NCBI GenBank assembly: GCA_903871775.1
Contig: CAIQIA010000016.1
Span: forward strand, 62,001-126,000
Length of the DNA stretch: 64,000 nt
Origin: an uncultured cyanobacterium
GTDB taxonomy: Bacteria > Cyanobacteriota > Cyanobacteriia > PCC-6307 > Cyanobiaceae
Reading direction: 5' to 3'
Shown here one piece after another: positions 10,204 through 18,457 of the stretch. The notes under the pieces are model-generated. The model saw only the letters and a program-made list of their open reading frames with translations, ran no database searches and was not told where the DNA came from. A program made the translations under genes and the position numbers. Each line of letters starts with the position of its first letter. Within the stretch, counting starts at the first letter, position 1.

Positions 10204-10539
10204 CTATGGGGTGGGTTCTCCGCCCCCCTGGCCCACCTCCCGCAACAGGGCCGCCTGTTCGTCGGGGCTGAGGCTGGCGAAGCGTTCGCGCAGGGCTTCG
10301 GTGGTGAGGGTGTCGTAGGCACTGCGGTAGCGCCGGCGCTGCTCCATGAAGGTCATGCGGCCGCTCACCACCCGCAGGAGGTAGCTGCCGGTCCAGAGCA
10401 CCACCACCGCGATCAGCAGGGCCTCGGCGACGATGCCGGCCTCCATGCCGTCAACACCGGCGAGCCGCAGCCCGGCGTAACCGGCGCCGCCGAGCACGAA
10501 CAGGCCCAGGCAGAGCAGAAGGGCGCGGCCGCGGGTCAC
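10204..10539 (-). CDS. DUF3007-like membrane protein
   Basis: Two hydrophobic helices followed by [22 protein letters not shown]; lies between trpA and ndhL, a recurrent cyanobacterial order. Confidence 0.75.
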   Translation of the reverse strand: MTRGRALLLCLGLFVLGGAGYAGLRLAGVDGMEAGIVAEALLIAVVVLWTGSYLLRVVSGRMTFMEQRRRYRSAYDTLTTEALRERFASLSPDEQAALLREVGQGGGEPTP

Positions 10540-10793
10540 GAGGCTCCGGAGCCCTGGCCGGCCAGGCGGAAGTTGAGGAACGGCGCGAACAGGATCAGGC
10601 CCGGGAAGAACAGAAAGACGAGGCCGTAGATGCCCACCCGCTCGAACCGGCCCATCCGATGCCAGCGTCGGTTCATCCAGAGCATCAGCCCCAGGGGCAC
10701 CACCAGCAGGTAGGCGCCGGCGATGGCGACGTAGGCCAGCAGCACCGGCAGGACTTCGGCGGGCAGCTGGGGCAGGAGGACGGCGGCGGGCAA
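10536..10793 (-). CDS. ndhL: NAD(P)H-quinone oxidoreductase subunit L
   Basis: [62 protein letters not shown]. The TTG start at 10793 is inferred because the annotated upstream extension is tRNA sequence. Confidence 0.88.
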   Translation of the reverse strand: MPAAVLLPQLPAEVLPVLLAYVAIAGAYLLVVPLGLMLWMNRRWHRMGRFERVGIYGLVFLFFPGLILFAPFLNFRLAGQGSGAS

Positions 10794-10826
10794 GGGCGGG
10801 CGGGGGAGTGGGGGATCGGGGGCAGG

Positions 10827-10899
10827 TGCCCGTGGCGGGATTCGAACCCGCACTGGAGCGATTTTAAGTCGCCTATCTCTACCGTTGGATTACACGGGC
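10827..10899 (-). tRNA. tRNA with UAA anticodon (nominally Leu), short variable loop
   Basis: GCCCGTG-TA-ATCC..GGTAGAGATA-GGCGA CTTAAAA TCGCT-CCAGT-GCGGG TTCGAAT CCCGC-CACGGGC-A. 7-bp acceptor, canonical TPsiC arm, anticodon loop CUUAAAA. Confidence 0.85.
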
Positions 10900-10937
10900 C
10901 CACGTTCCCATCATGGAACTGTCTCCCGGGCGGGTCC

Positions 10938-11489
10938 GTGGCCGAAGAGCAGCTGCAGCGATTTCTGGTCAAGGTCGGCGATCTCAACCGCCTGGTGGCC
11001 CTGATCGACGCCGACCCTGCCCTGCGACGCCGCCTGCGGGACTGCAGCAGCCACGACGAGGTGGTGGCCCTGGCGGCGGGCCTCGGCCTCGAGATCGGCC
11101 GGCGCTGGGGAGACGACCCCGGTGCACCCCGGGTGATGAACCTCTGGCAGGGCCCCAGGGCCGGGGTCGGGGAGGAACAGCTGCAGACCCTGCTGCAGGC
11201 CCGGGGCCTGCGGCTCGAACGGATCCATTCCTGTGCGGCGGCGGCCCCCGAAGGCGACTGGACCGACCAGGCCGAGGGGGAATGGGTGCTGCTGCTGCAG
11301 GGCCACGCCGAACTGCGCTTTGCCGACCCTGACGCCAGCTGCCATCTGGGCCCCGGCGACATGCTCTGGATCCCACCGGGGCGGCGCCACCGGGTGGAGC
11401 GCACGGACCCCGGGGCCGGCTGCCTCTGGCTGACGCTCTTCGTCGCCCCTGAGCTGGCGCCGTCAGGGACGCTGCTCGACCCTGCCTAG
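10938..11489 (+). CDS. Nif11-like domain plus cupin domain protein
   Basis: N-terminal EEQLQRFLVKVGDLNRLVALIDADPALRRRLRDCSSHDEVVALAAGLG (Nif11-like), C-terminal GEWVLLLQGHAELRFAD...LGPGDMLWIPPGRRHRVERT (cupin). GTG start inferred. Confidence 0.75.
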   Translation: MAEEQLQRFLVKVGDLNRLVALIDADPALRRRLRDCSSHDEVVALAAGLGLEIGRRWGDDPGAPRVMNLWQGPRAGVGEEQLQTLLQARGLRLERIHSCAAAAPEGDWTDQAEGEWVLLLQGHAELRFADPDASCHLGPGDMLWIPPGRRHRVERTDPGAGCLWLTLFVAPELAPSGTLLDPA

Positions 11490-11519
11490 GCTGGGACGGC
11501 TGGCCACCGACTGTTGCCC

Positions 11520-11951
11520 ATGCCCCGCCGCCCCGGTGCCGCCGTTGCCACCCTGCTGCCGTTGCTGCTGGGCCTGGCGGCCACGGCGGGCCATGGCCAG
11601 GCCCGACCGCAACAGACGATGCAGCAGGCGGCCGAAGCGCTGCAGGTGTGCCGTCGCATTCCCAAGCCCGACCGCGACCGGGCCGTGGGCGAGCAGGCTG
11701 CCCTGGCCTGGGTCGAGAGCCGACCGAACCGCAACGCCGAAGCCCTGCGGGGCTCAGCGCTGCTGGCGGCGATGGGCGAGGTCTATGCCGACCGCATGCG
11801 CCAGGAGGGACAGCTGATCGCGATGGGCTGCAGCCAGGGGGTGCTCGAGCGGGTGCTGCCGCAGCAGTGGAGCACCGTCCACACCGGCGCCCGCGAGATG
11901 CTGATCCGGCTGGGCATGGGCGATCGGCTCAGTCCAGGGGTGGCTCCCTGA
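11520..11951 (+). CDS. Secreted hypothetical protein
   Basis: Signal peptide MPRRPGAAVATLLPLLLGLAATAGHGQA followed by a conserved-looking helical domain with two Cys. Confidence 0.7.
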   Translation: MPRRPGAAVATLLPLLLGLAATAGHGQARPQQTMQQAAEALQVCRRIPKPDRDRAVGEQAALAWVESRPNRNAEALRGSALLAAMGEVYADRMRQEGQLIAMGCSQGVLERVLPQQWSTVHTGAREMLIRLGMGDRLSPGVAP

Positions 11952-12420
11952 CGGGTTCGGGCGGTGGGGCAGCGGCAGACCGCCGGCGCTGGGCCTGCTG
12001 CTCCACCAGCCAGTAGGCAGCGCACAGAAAGAGCGTGGCCCCCCCCAGACCCAGCAGATACAGCGGGCTGTTGCCGTTGTCGGAGGGCAGCACGATGATC
12101 TTGCGGGCGACGGCGGTGATGGCGGTGATCAGCACCAGCTGCAGCTGCAGGCCTTCGTCGCGCAGATACGACGCCACGTTCTCGAGCACCTCAACCGCGA
12201 TCAGCAGGGTGAGCACGTCACCGAGCACGCTGTTCAGTTCGGTGCCGATCAGCGGCAGCTGCCCCGGCACCAGATGGGCGCCGATGCCCAGCAGCAGCTG
12301 CGCCGTGGCCACCAGGATGACCACGACCAGCGCCAGTGACACCACCCGCGCCAGGGCCCGCTGGAACCGGCCGAGCAGGGCAAGAAACCGGTGGTCATCC
12401 CGCCAGAGCCGCAGGGCCAT
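11929..12420 (-). CDS. PsiE-like (phosphate-starvation-inducible) membrane protein
   Basis: RALARVVSLALVVVILVATAQLLLGIGAHL...LTLLIAVEVLENVASYLRDEGLQLQLVLITAITAVARKIIVL. Confidence 0.82.
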   Translation of the reverse strand: MALRLWRDDHRFLALLGRFQRALARVVSLALVVVILVATAQLLLGIGAHLVPGQLPLIGTELNSVLGDVLTLLIAVEVLENVASYLRDEGLQLQLVLITAITAVARKIIVLPSDNGNSPLYLLGLGGATLFLCAAYWLVEQQAQRRRSAAAPPPEPVREPPLD

Positions 12421-12426
12421 GGGGCG

Positions 12427-12666
12427 TCAGTCCGGGAAGGGGGAGAATCGCGGCCGGGCCTGGGTGTCGCCCGGGGGGTTGATCAGCTGGGTGTCGCAGG
12501 TCTCGGAGCCGTCGGCGTTCTGACGGCAGTTGACCGGTTCCACCCGGGTGGAACGGCCCACGTCGGACCCGGGTCCGAGCAGATAGTCGAGGGACTGGCT
12601 GCGGGCGGGCGCCAAGGGGGCCAGTGCCGTCAGGAGCAGCACGGCCGGCAGGACTGCGCGGGGCAT
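12427..12666 (-). CDS. Secreted hypothetical protein
   Basis: MPRAVLPAVLLLTALAPLAPARSQ signal peptide; mature region has two Cys. Confidence 0.6.
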   Translation of the reverse strand: MPRAVLPAVLLLTALAPLAPARSQSLDYLLGPGSDVGRSTRVEPVNCRQNADGSETCDTQLINPPGDTQARPRFSPFPD

Positions 12667-12715
12667 GGGGCACGCGTGGATTGCCCTCACTCTGCCCCAG
12701 ACAACCGTCGTGCCG

Positions 12716-13036
12716 TCAGGCGGCCTCGTCACGGATCTCCCGCAGGAGCAGGTCGAGCTGGGCGAGATCGTCCGCCGGGGCCGGAGTGCCCGCCGGCAGC
12801 ATCCCGTGCTGCCACTCCCCCTCGATGCCGCAGAGACGGTCGGCGAGGCCGCTGAGGCCCGCCTGCTGCACGGTGCGCTGCAGCTCCTGCAGCAGGGCCG
12901 GCATGCGGATCGAACTGGCCCGCAGGGCCCGGCGCAGGTCGGCCTGGGTGCGCCCGCAGTGGCGCAGCCAGTCCTTCAGGAAGTCCTCGAGCTGGTGCAG
13001 CTGATCGGGATCGAGACCGGGAGGGGAAGGAGCCAT
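12716..13036 (-). CDS. Hypothetical protein
   Basis: MAPSPPGLDPDQLHQLEDFLKDWLRHCGRTQADLRRALRASSIRMPALLQELQ... codon use consistent with coding. Confidence 0.65.
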   Translation of the reverse strand: MAPSPPGLDPDQLHQLEDFLKDWLRHCGRTQADLRRALRASSIRMPALLQELQRTVQQAGLSGLADRLCGIEGEWQHGMLPAGTPAPADDLAQLDLLLREIRDEAA

Positions 13037-13082
13037 GGCGACACCTGCTCTTTCCCACCCTGGCATCCGGAATGGCCAGCCG

Positions 13083-13460
13083 TCAGGAGAACCAGCGATC
13101 AAGCCGCTGACGGGCCCGGTCCCGGATGGAATCGGTGAGGTGGGTGCGGTACATGCCCAGCAGAGCGGTGAGGGCCACCACATCGTCACTGAAGCCGGCG
13201 ATGGGCAGGAAATCAGGGATCAGATCGGTGGGCACCACCAGGTAGGTGAGGGCCGCCAGCATCGTGAGGCGCACGGTGTGGGGGGTCTGGCCGTCGAGGA
13301 GCAGCTCCAGGCACTCGACAGCGGGGCGGGCGACGGTGCGGCCGGCCCGGCGGAGCATCCGACGCAGCAGACCTTCATCAACCACAGAGCTGTCAACGAC
13401 GGTGGCGTCGACGGTGGGGGCGGACTCAGACACGGAATCGGGATCGAGGTCAGGAGTCAC
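13083..13460 (-). CDS. YkvA family (DUF1232) protein
   Basis: LTYLVVPTDLIPDFLPIAGFSDDVVALTALLGMYRTHLT is the DUF1232 signature. Confidence 0.9.
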   Translation of the reverse strand: MTPDLDPDSVSESAPTVDATVVDSSVVDEGLLRRMLRRAGRTVARPAVECLELLLDGQTPHTVRLTMLAALTYLVVPTDLIPDFLPIAGFSDDVVALTALLGMYRTHLTDSIRDRARQRLDRWFS

Positions 13461-13553
13461 AGCCTGATCCCAGGGCTCCCCTCGCCACAGTGGGAAAAAC
13501 CGGCCGAAGCACTCCAGCCGGGGGATGGGTGGAATGGAGTGAAGGGGAGGGGA

Positions 13554-14453
13554 TCAGCCCACTTCCACCAGGCCGGACTGGATGCCGGCGCGGCGCAGCT
13601 TGCGCAGGGACCGTTGCACCACCTGGCGGCAGTACTCGCGGCTGCAGTTCATCTGCCGGGCCACCTCGGCGAGGGTGCGCCATTCGTGGGTGCCGTCCAG
13701 GCCGAAACGCAGCATCACCACGGTCCGCTCCTTCGGGGTGAGGCTGGCGTGATCCAGCAGCTTCCAGACGGCCGCCATGCGCTCGGCCATTTCGGCACGC
13801 TCCATGGGCGGAATCTCTTCGCTCGGCAGCACATCAACCAGCTCCGAAGGATCGGATTTCGATTTGACGACACCCTGGAGGCTGACGGTGACACTGCGCA
13901 GCTCACATCCCAGCAGATCCTCGACCTCCTCGAGCGGCAGATCAAGGGTGCGGCTCAGCTCAAGGGGGCCGGGCTGGCGACCGGTGGCCTGAAACAGCCG
14001 GGCCTTGGCCGCGCGCAGCTTGGTCAGTTTCTCATTGATGTTGACCGGAATCCGAATCGTTCGACTCTGGGTGGAGAGGGCACGGTTGAGCCCCTGACGA
14101 ATCCACCAATAGGCATAAGTGCTGAATCGATGCCCCCGGGTCGGATCGAATTTCTCAACGGCACGGGTGAGCCCGAGGGTGCCTTCCTGAATCAGGTCGA
14201 GCAGCTCAAGGCCCTTGCCCTGGTAACGCTTCGCCAGGTTGACGACCAGACGCAGGTTGGCGGTGATCATCTGATTCTTGGCCCGCTCGCCGAGGCGGAT
14301 GGTGCGCCGCTCCTCGTCGGTCAGCTGTTCGGGCGGGCTCTCAAGAAGCGGCATCATCGCCTGCACCTTGCGCCCCAGGGTCAGTTCCTGCTCGGGGGTC
14401 AGCAATTGATGCCGACCGATCTCGCCCAGAAAGGCGCTGAGGGAACTGGCCAT
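13554..14453 (-). CDS. RNA polymerase sigma factor, sigma-70 group 2 type
   Basis: [15 protein letters not shown]...[62 protein letters not shown]; region 4 [21 protein letters not shown]. Confidence 0.95.
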   Translation of the reverse strand: MASSLSAFLGEIGRHQLLTPEQELTLGRKVQAMMPLLESPPEQLTDEERRTIRLGERAKNQMITANLRLVVNLAKRYQGKGLELLDLIQEGTLGLTRAVEKFDPTRGHRFSTYAYWWIRQGLNRALSTQSRTIRIPVNINEKLTKLRAAKARLFQATGRQPGPLELSRTLDLPLEEVEDLLGCELRSVTVSLQGVVKSKSDPSELVDVLPSEEIPPMERAEMAERMAAVWKLLDHASLTPKERTVVMLRFGLDGTHEWRTLAEVARQMNCSREYCRQVVQRSLRKLRRAGIQSGLVEVG

Positions 14454-14779
14454 GACGGTTACCGATTTCTGGACTGAATTGAACGTAGGGGACCTTGCTG
14501 TTTTTCCCGGAACCTTTGGAAAGGTTTTCCACTTCCCATTTGATTCGCATTTCAACGCCCCAATCCAGTGCACGATGGCGAGGTCAGCTGCCATGACGAA
14601 GCGTAAACCGGACAAAAAACAAAGCCGATAACGAAGAAAGAATGACGCTTCTTTTTTCGCCGCAAGCTGAAAAAAATCAGCGCTTTGCCGGCCAGCGAGG
14701 CGGGGCAACGGTGGCCCCGCGACGGCACCCGGGCACCGGAAGGGGCTACCGTCCCGGCCCACGCCTCTTGTTGAACGCC

Positions 14780-15250
14780 ATGGCCCAGGACCTGCTGACC
14801 CGCGCCGGCGTCGCCTACCTGCACGAGATCGGTTTCATGGTGTGCTTCGCCGCCCTGCTGCTCGAACGCTGGCTGCTGCGCCCCGACCCTGACCGGGCCA
14901 CCGCCACCCGCCTGGTGATCATCGACATCGTCTATGGCCTGGCGGCCCTCACCCTGCTGGTGAGCGGCATCCTGCGGGTGATCCACTTCGGCCAGGGCTC
15001 GGCCTTCTACACCACCAATCCGCTGTTCTGGTGGAAGGTGGGGCTCTTCCTGGGCGCCGGTGCCCTGTCGCTGTACCCCACGGTGACCTACGTGCTCTGG
15101 GCGATCCCCCTGCGCCGGGGCGAGGCCCCCAGCCTCTCAGCCGCGGCCACGACCCGCCTGCGCTGGGTGATCAACATCGAACTGTTGGCCTTCGCCACCC
15201 TGCCGCTGCTCGCCAGCCTCATGGCCCGGGGCGTGGGCCGTCCCGCTTGA
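14780..15250 (+). CDS. DUF2214 family membrane protein
   Basis: [24 protein letters not shown]...[43 protein letters not shown]. Confidence 0.85.
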   Translation: MAQDLLTRAGVAYLHEIGFMVCFAALLLERWLLRPDPDRATATRLVIIDIVYGLAALTLLVSGILRVIHFGQGSAFYTTNPLFWWKVGLFLGAGALSLYPTVTYVLWAIPLRRGEAPSLSAAATTRLRWVINIELLAFATLPLLASLMARGVGRPA

Positions 15251-15960
15251 TCCCGGCCGCGACCCCACCGGACTGCCCCCCGGTCGAACAACGCCGCCCC
15301 CTGGGCCAGGAGGAGCTGCGGCAGTTGGCGACGAGGGTCCCCCCGGAAGCCTCCGGCCAGCCCCGCCCCGGCTATGGCGACCGCCTCCAGCCCTCGTCCA
15401 TCGGCTGGGTCACCCGTGCAGTGTGGTGCGTCTGGATCGAGCCAGATCCCAACCCTGACCTGTTCAGTGGTCGCTGGCGCCGCGGGGTCGACGACGCCCT
15501 GGGCCGCTGGAGCCATGAACTGACCCTGCGACGGGTCGACAACCCCGAAGACGCCCAGCTGCGGCTCTGGCGACGCCGCCCCCCTCGCCTCGGGGGCCGC
15601 GCCAGCTGGGGCCGCGCCCTGCTCGCGCTGCAGATGGTGCGGCGCGGCGGCCCTGAGCGGCTCGAACCCCTGGTCGAGGTGCTGCTCGACCCCGGCCAGC
15701 GCCTCGAGGGTCTGCGGGCCACCGCCCTGCACGAGCTGGGCCATGGTTTCGGGCTCTGGGGACACAGTGACCAGCCTGATGACGTGATGGCCGCCTCCCC
15801 CGGCCCCAGCCCCCCCGTCGACCTCAGTCCCCGGGACCGTCTGACCCTCCGCTGGCTGCTGGGACGCCCCTCCCTGGTCGGATCCGGTTCGCCAGGGCCA
15901 GGGTCAGCAGAAACACCAGCATCTGCACCACCACCACGGTCGGGCCCGCCGGCAGATTGA
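15247..15960 (+). CDS. Metzincin/matrixin-like zinc metallopeptidase
   Basis: ATALHELGHGFGLWGHSDQPDDVM zinc-binding motif plus Met-turn-like DVM; W(V)EPDPNPDLF...RWRRGVDDALGRW substrate-side motif. TTG start overlapping the previous TGA is inferred. Confidence 0.72.
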   Translation: MIPAATPPDCPPVEQRRPLGQEELRQLATRVPPEASGQPRPGYGDRLQPSSIGWVTRAVWCVWIEPDPNPDLFSGRWRRGVDDALGRWSHELTLRRVDNPEDAQLRLWRRRPPRLGGRASWGRALLALQMVRRGGPERLEPLVEVLLDPGQRLEGLRATALHELGHGFGLWGHSDQPDDVMAASPGPSPPVDLSPRDRLTLRWLLGRPSLVGSGSPGPGSAETPASAPPPRSGPPAD

Positions 15961-16687
15961 ACAGCGCCGAGGCCAGGACCCCCAGGACGGAACCCACGCC
16001 CCCCAGCAGCGCCGCCAGCAGCTGGTAACGGCTGAAGCGCCGGCAGAGCAGGCGGGCGGTGCAGGCGGGGATGACCACGAATCCACTGATCAGCAGCACG
16101 CCCACCGTGCGGATGCCCACCGCCACGACCACGGCGAGCAGGACCAGAAACACCAGCCGCTCCACCCCCTCAGCCACCCCCCGCGAGCGGGCCAGCAATG
16201 GATCGAACGACAGAAGGATCTGGGCCCGGCTCCGCGGCAGGAGCAGCACCAGCGTCAGCAGCAGCAGCAGGGCCAGGAGGCCCAGGTCAGGCCAGCTGAC
16301 CCCGAGGATGTCTCCGAAGAGCAGCGCGGTCAGGCGGGGGCGGGCCGCCGGCAGCAGGCTCAACAGCACCACGGCCGCGGCCAGCGACGAGGAATACACC
16401 AGGCTCAGCAGGGCATCGGCCGGCAGACGGCTGTGCTGCAGAAGGGTCTGCACCAGCAGGGCAAACAGCACGGCAAAGGGGATGACCACCAGGGTCGGCT
16501 GGAGTCCGAGAAGCATCCCCACGGTCACCCCGAGCAGGGCCGAATGGCCGAGGGCATCGCCGAAGAAGGCCAGCTGCCGCAGCACCGCATGGCTGCCGAG
16601 CAGCCCGCCCAGCACCCCCGTGAGGGCCGCCGCCAGCAGCGCCCGCACGATGAAGGGCTGACCGACCAGGGCGATGAGATCCGGCAT
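15824..16687 (-). CDS. znuB: Zinc/metal ABC transporter permease
   Basis: ABC-3 family: FIVRALLAAALTGVLGGLLGSHAVLRQLAFFGDALGHSALLGVTVGMLLG. Confidence 0.93.
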   Translation of the reverse strand: MPDLIALVGQPFIVRALLAAALTGVLGGLLGSHAVLRQLAFFGDALGHSALLGVTVGMLLGLQPTLVVIPFAVLFALLVQTLLQHSRLPADALLSLVYSSSLAAAVVLLSLLPAARPRLTALLFGDILGVSWPDLGLLALLLLLTLVLLLPRSRAQILLSFDPLLARSRGVAEGVERLVFLVLLAVVVAVGIRTVGVLLISGFVVIPACTARLLCRRFSRYQLLAALLGGVGSVLGVLASALFNLPAGPTVVVVQMLVFLLTLALANRIRPGRGVPAASGGSDGPGD

Positions 16688-16693
16688 CGGCTG

Positions 16694-17437
16694 TCAGGGG
16701 TGGTGGTGATGGTGGTACGGCACGAACCCTGGGCCGTACAGGTCCTGCAGCCGGGCGGGCGCCAGGGCCTCGGCGGGGGTGCCGCTGCAGCGCAGGCGCC
16801 GGTTGAGACACAGCACCCGGTCACAGCTGCGTCGCACCATCTCCAGGTCGTGGGACACCTGGAGGATCGTCCAGCCCTCCGCCTGGCGCAGCTGCTGCAG
16901 CAGGGCATGGAACTGCTCGCCGGCCCGGGGATCGAGGCCGCTGCTGGCCTCATCCAGCAGCAGCAGCCGCCGGGGCTGCACGAGGCAGAAGGCCAGCAGC
17001 ACCCGCTGGCGCTCCCCGCCCGACAGCTCGGCCAGGCTGCGGTCGGCCAGCGGACCGGCGTCGACCCGCTCGAGGGCCCGTGCCACCGCAGCGCCCGGGC
17101 GTCCCGGCGGATCCCAGCCGAGGGCGACGAATTCGGAGACGGCCAGGGGAAAGTTCGGCGCCGGCGCCACCGCCTGGGGCAGGTAGGCGATCTGACGACG
17201 CACCGCCGGCGGCAGGCGCCCCCCGGCAGCCAGGGGCTCCCCCAGCAACCAGACCTGCCCGGCCTGGTGGGGCAACAGACCGATCAGGGCCCGCACCAGG
17301 CTGCTCTTGCCGGCACCGTTGGGCCCCACCAGAGCCGTGTCCGTGCCGTCGTCCAGCTGAAAACCGACGTCTTCGACCACCGGCAGCCCATCGCGCTCGA
17401 CCCGCAGGTGCTCCACCACGACGAGGGGCTGGGTCAT
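16694..17437 (-). CDS. znuC: Zinc/metal ABC transporter ATP-binding protein with C-terminal His5
   Basis: ALVGPNGAGKSSLVRALIG, LSGGERQRVLLAFCL, LLLLDEASSGLD; C-terminus VPYHHHHHP. Confidence 0.93.
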   Translation of the reverse strand: MTQPLVVVEHLRVERDGLPVVEDVGFQLDDGTDTALVGPNGAGKSSLVRALIGLLPHQAGQVWLLGEPLAAGGRLPPAVRRQIAYLPQAVAPAPNFPLAVSEFVALGWDPPGRPGAAVARALERVDAGPLADRSLAELSGGERQRVLLAFCLVQPRRLLLLDEASSGLDPRAGEQFHALLQQLRQAEGWTILQVSHDLEMVRRSCDRVLCLNRRLRCSGTPAEALAPARLQDLYGPGFVPYHHHHHP

Positions 17438-17458
17438 GGACGGGGAACGGGCAACGGA

Positions 17459-18430
17459 TCAGGGGGCCGGCAGGGGCGCAAGGCTGGCAAGGACGGCGGC
17501 GGCGTTGGCCCGCTGGCGGCGCAGATAGGGCTCCAGCCCGGGTGGCGCCTCGGGGTCAAGCGTTTCGATGGGATCGAAGGGCAAGGCGCGCAGGCCCAGG
17601 TCCTGGAGGATGCCGTCAAGACCGGCGCTGGCTCCGGGTTCCACCAGGATGCCGCGCAGCTGATGCTGACGGGCCAGGCTTCCGATCCGTTGCAGATCGC
17701 CGGGCCCCGGGGCCTGATGCTCGCCGCCGCCCGGGGGCATCAGGGACGTGAGCCGCAGGCCGTAACGCTCTGCGAAGTACGCCCCCAGGTCGTGGAGGCC
17801 GAGGACCGTACGTTCCCGGACCGGGGTCAGCTGATGGCGCAGCTCCAGGTCCAGATCGCGCAGCTGGGCCTCGAGCCGGGCCTGCCGGGCCGGGAGGCCG
17901 TCGCGGCAGGCGGGGATGGCGGCGTGCAGGGCCGCGGCGATCGTGATCCCCTGCTGGAGGGCCCGCAGGGGATCCAGCCAGATGTGGGGATTGGGAACCG
18001 ACGGTCCACCGGAGGGCAGGGTGGCGATGCCCCGGCTGCTGTCGACGCGGCGCAGATCCGGGGCGGCTCCTGAGCGCAACAGGGGCTCCAGGGACAGCTC
18101 AGCCTCCAGCTCCAGACCGTTCTCGACCAGCAGCGCAGCCCGCCGCAGGCGCAGCAGATCGGCGGGGCGGGCCTGGGCTTCGTGGGGATCGCCCCCTGGC
18201 GGCAGCAGGGGCTCGACCCGGGCGCAGGGGCCGGCGAGGGCCCGGGTGACGAGGGTCAGGGGGGCCGTGGTGGCCAGCACCAGGGGCCGGGGATCTGTCG
18301 GGATCGATGGCGCTGCCCCCGGTCGGGTACAACCAGCGGGGGCCAGTGCCAGAGCCATCGTCAGGAGCGCTGGGAGGGGGAACCGTGGACCTGGCGCGGG
18401 ACGAGGAGACAGGGGCAGGGCCGGAGCCAC
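17459..18430 (-). CDS. znuA: Zinc/metal ABC transporter substrate-binding lipoprotein
   Basis: Lipobox ALAPAGC; PHEAQARPADLLRLRRAALLVENGLELE; PNPHIWLDPLRALQ. Start codon uncertain (GTG at 18430 or downstream ATG). Confidence 0.9.
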   Translation of the reverse strand: MAPALPLSPRPAPGPRFPLPALLTMALALAPAGCTRPGAAPSIPTDPRPLVLATTAPLTLVTRALAGPCARVEPLLPPGGDPHEAQARPADLLRLRRAALLVENGLELEAELSLEPLLRSGAAPDLRRVDSSRGIATLPSGGPSVPNPHIWLDPLRALQQGITIAAALHAAIPACRDGLPARQARLEAQLRDLDLELRHQLTPVRERTVLGLHDLGAYFAERYGLRLTSLMPPGGGEHQAPGPGDLQRIGSLARQHQLRGILVEPGASAGLDGILQDLGLRALPFDPIETLDPEAPPGLEPYLRRQRANAAAVLASLAPLPAP

Positions 18431-18441
18431 TGGAAGATCAC

Positions 18442-18454
18442 GGGAATCATTCCC
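18442..18454. promoter_or_regulatory. Candidate Zur box upstream of znuA
   Basis: GGGAATCATTCCC, a perfect 6+1+6 inverted repeat just upstream of znuA; resembles cyanobacterial Zur boxes (TGAxAATxATTxTCA). Confidence 0.7.
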
Positions 18455-18457
18455 AAC

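Noticed and set aside
10794-10853. N-terminal extension [19 protein letters not shown] of the ndhL ORF
   Set aside because: It is translation of the 3' half of the adjacent tRNA (classic VRIPPRAP artefact); ndhL must start downstream.
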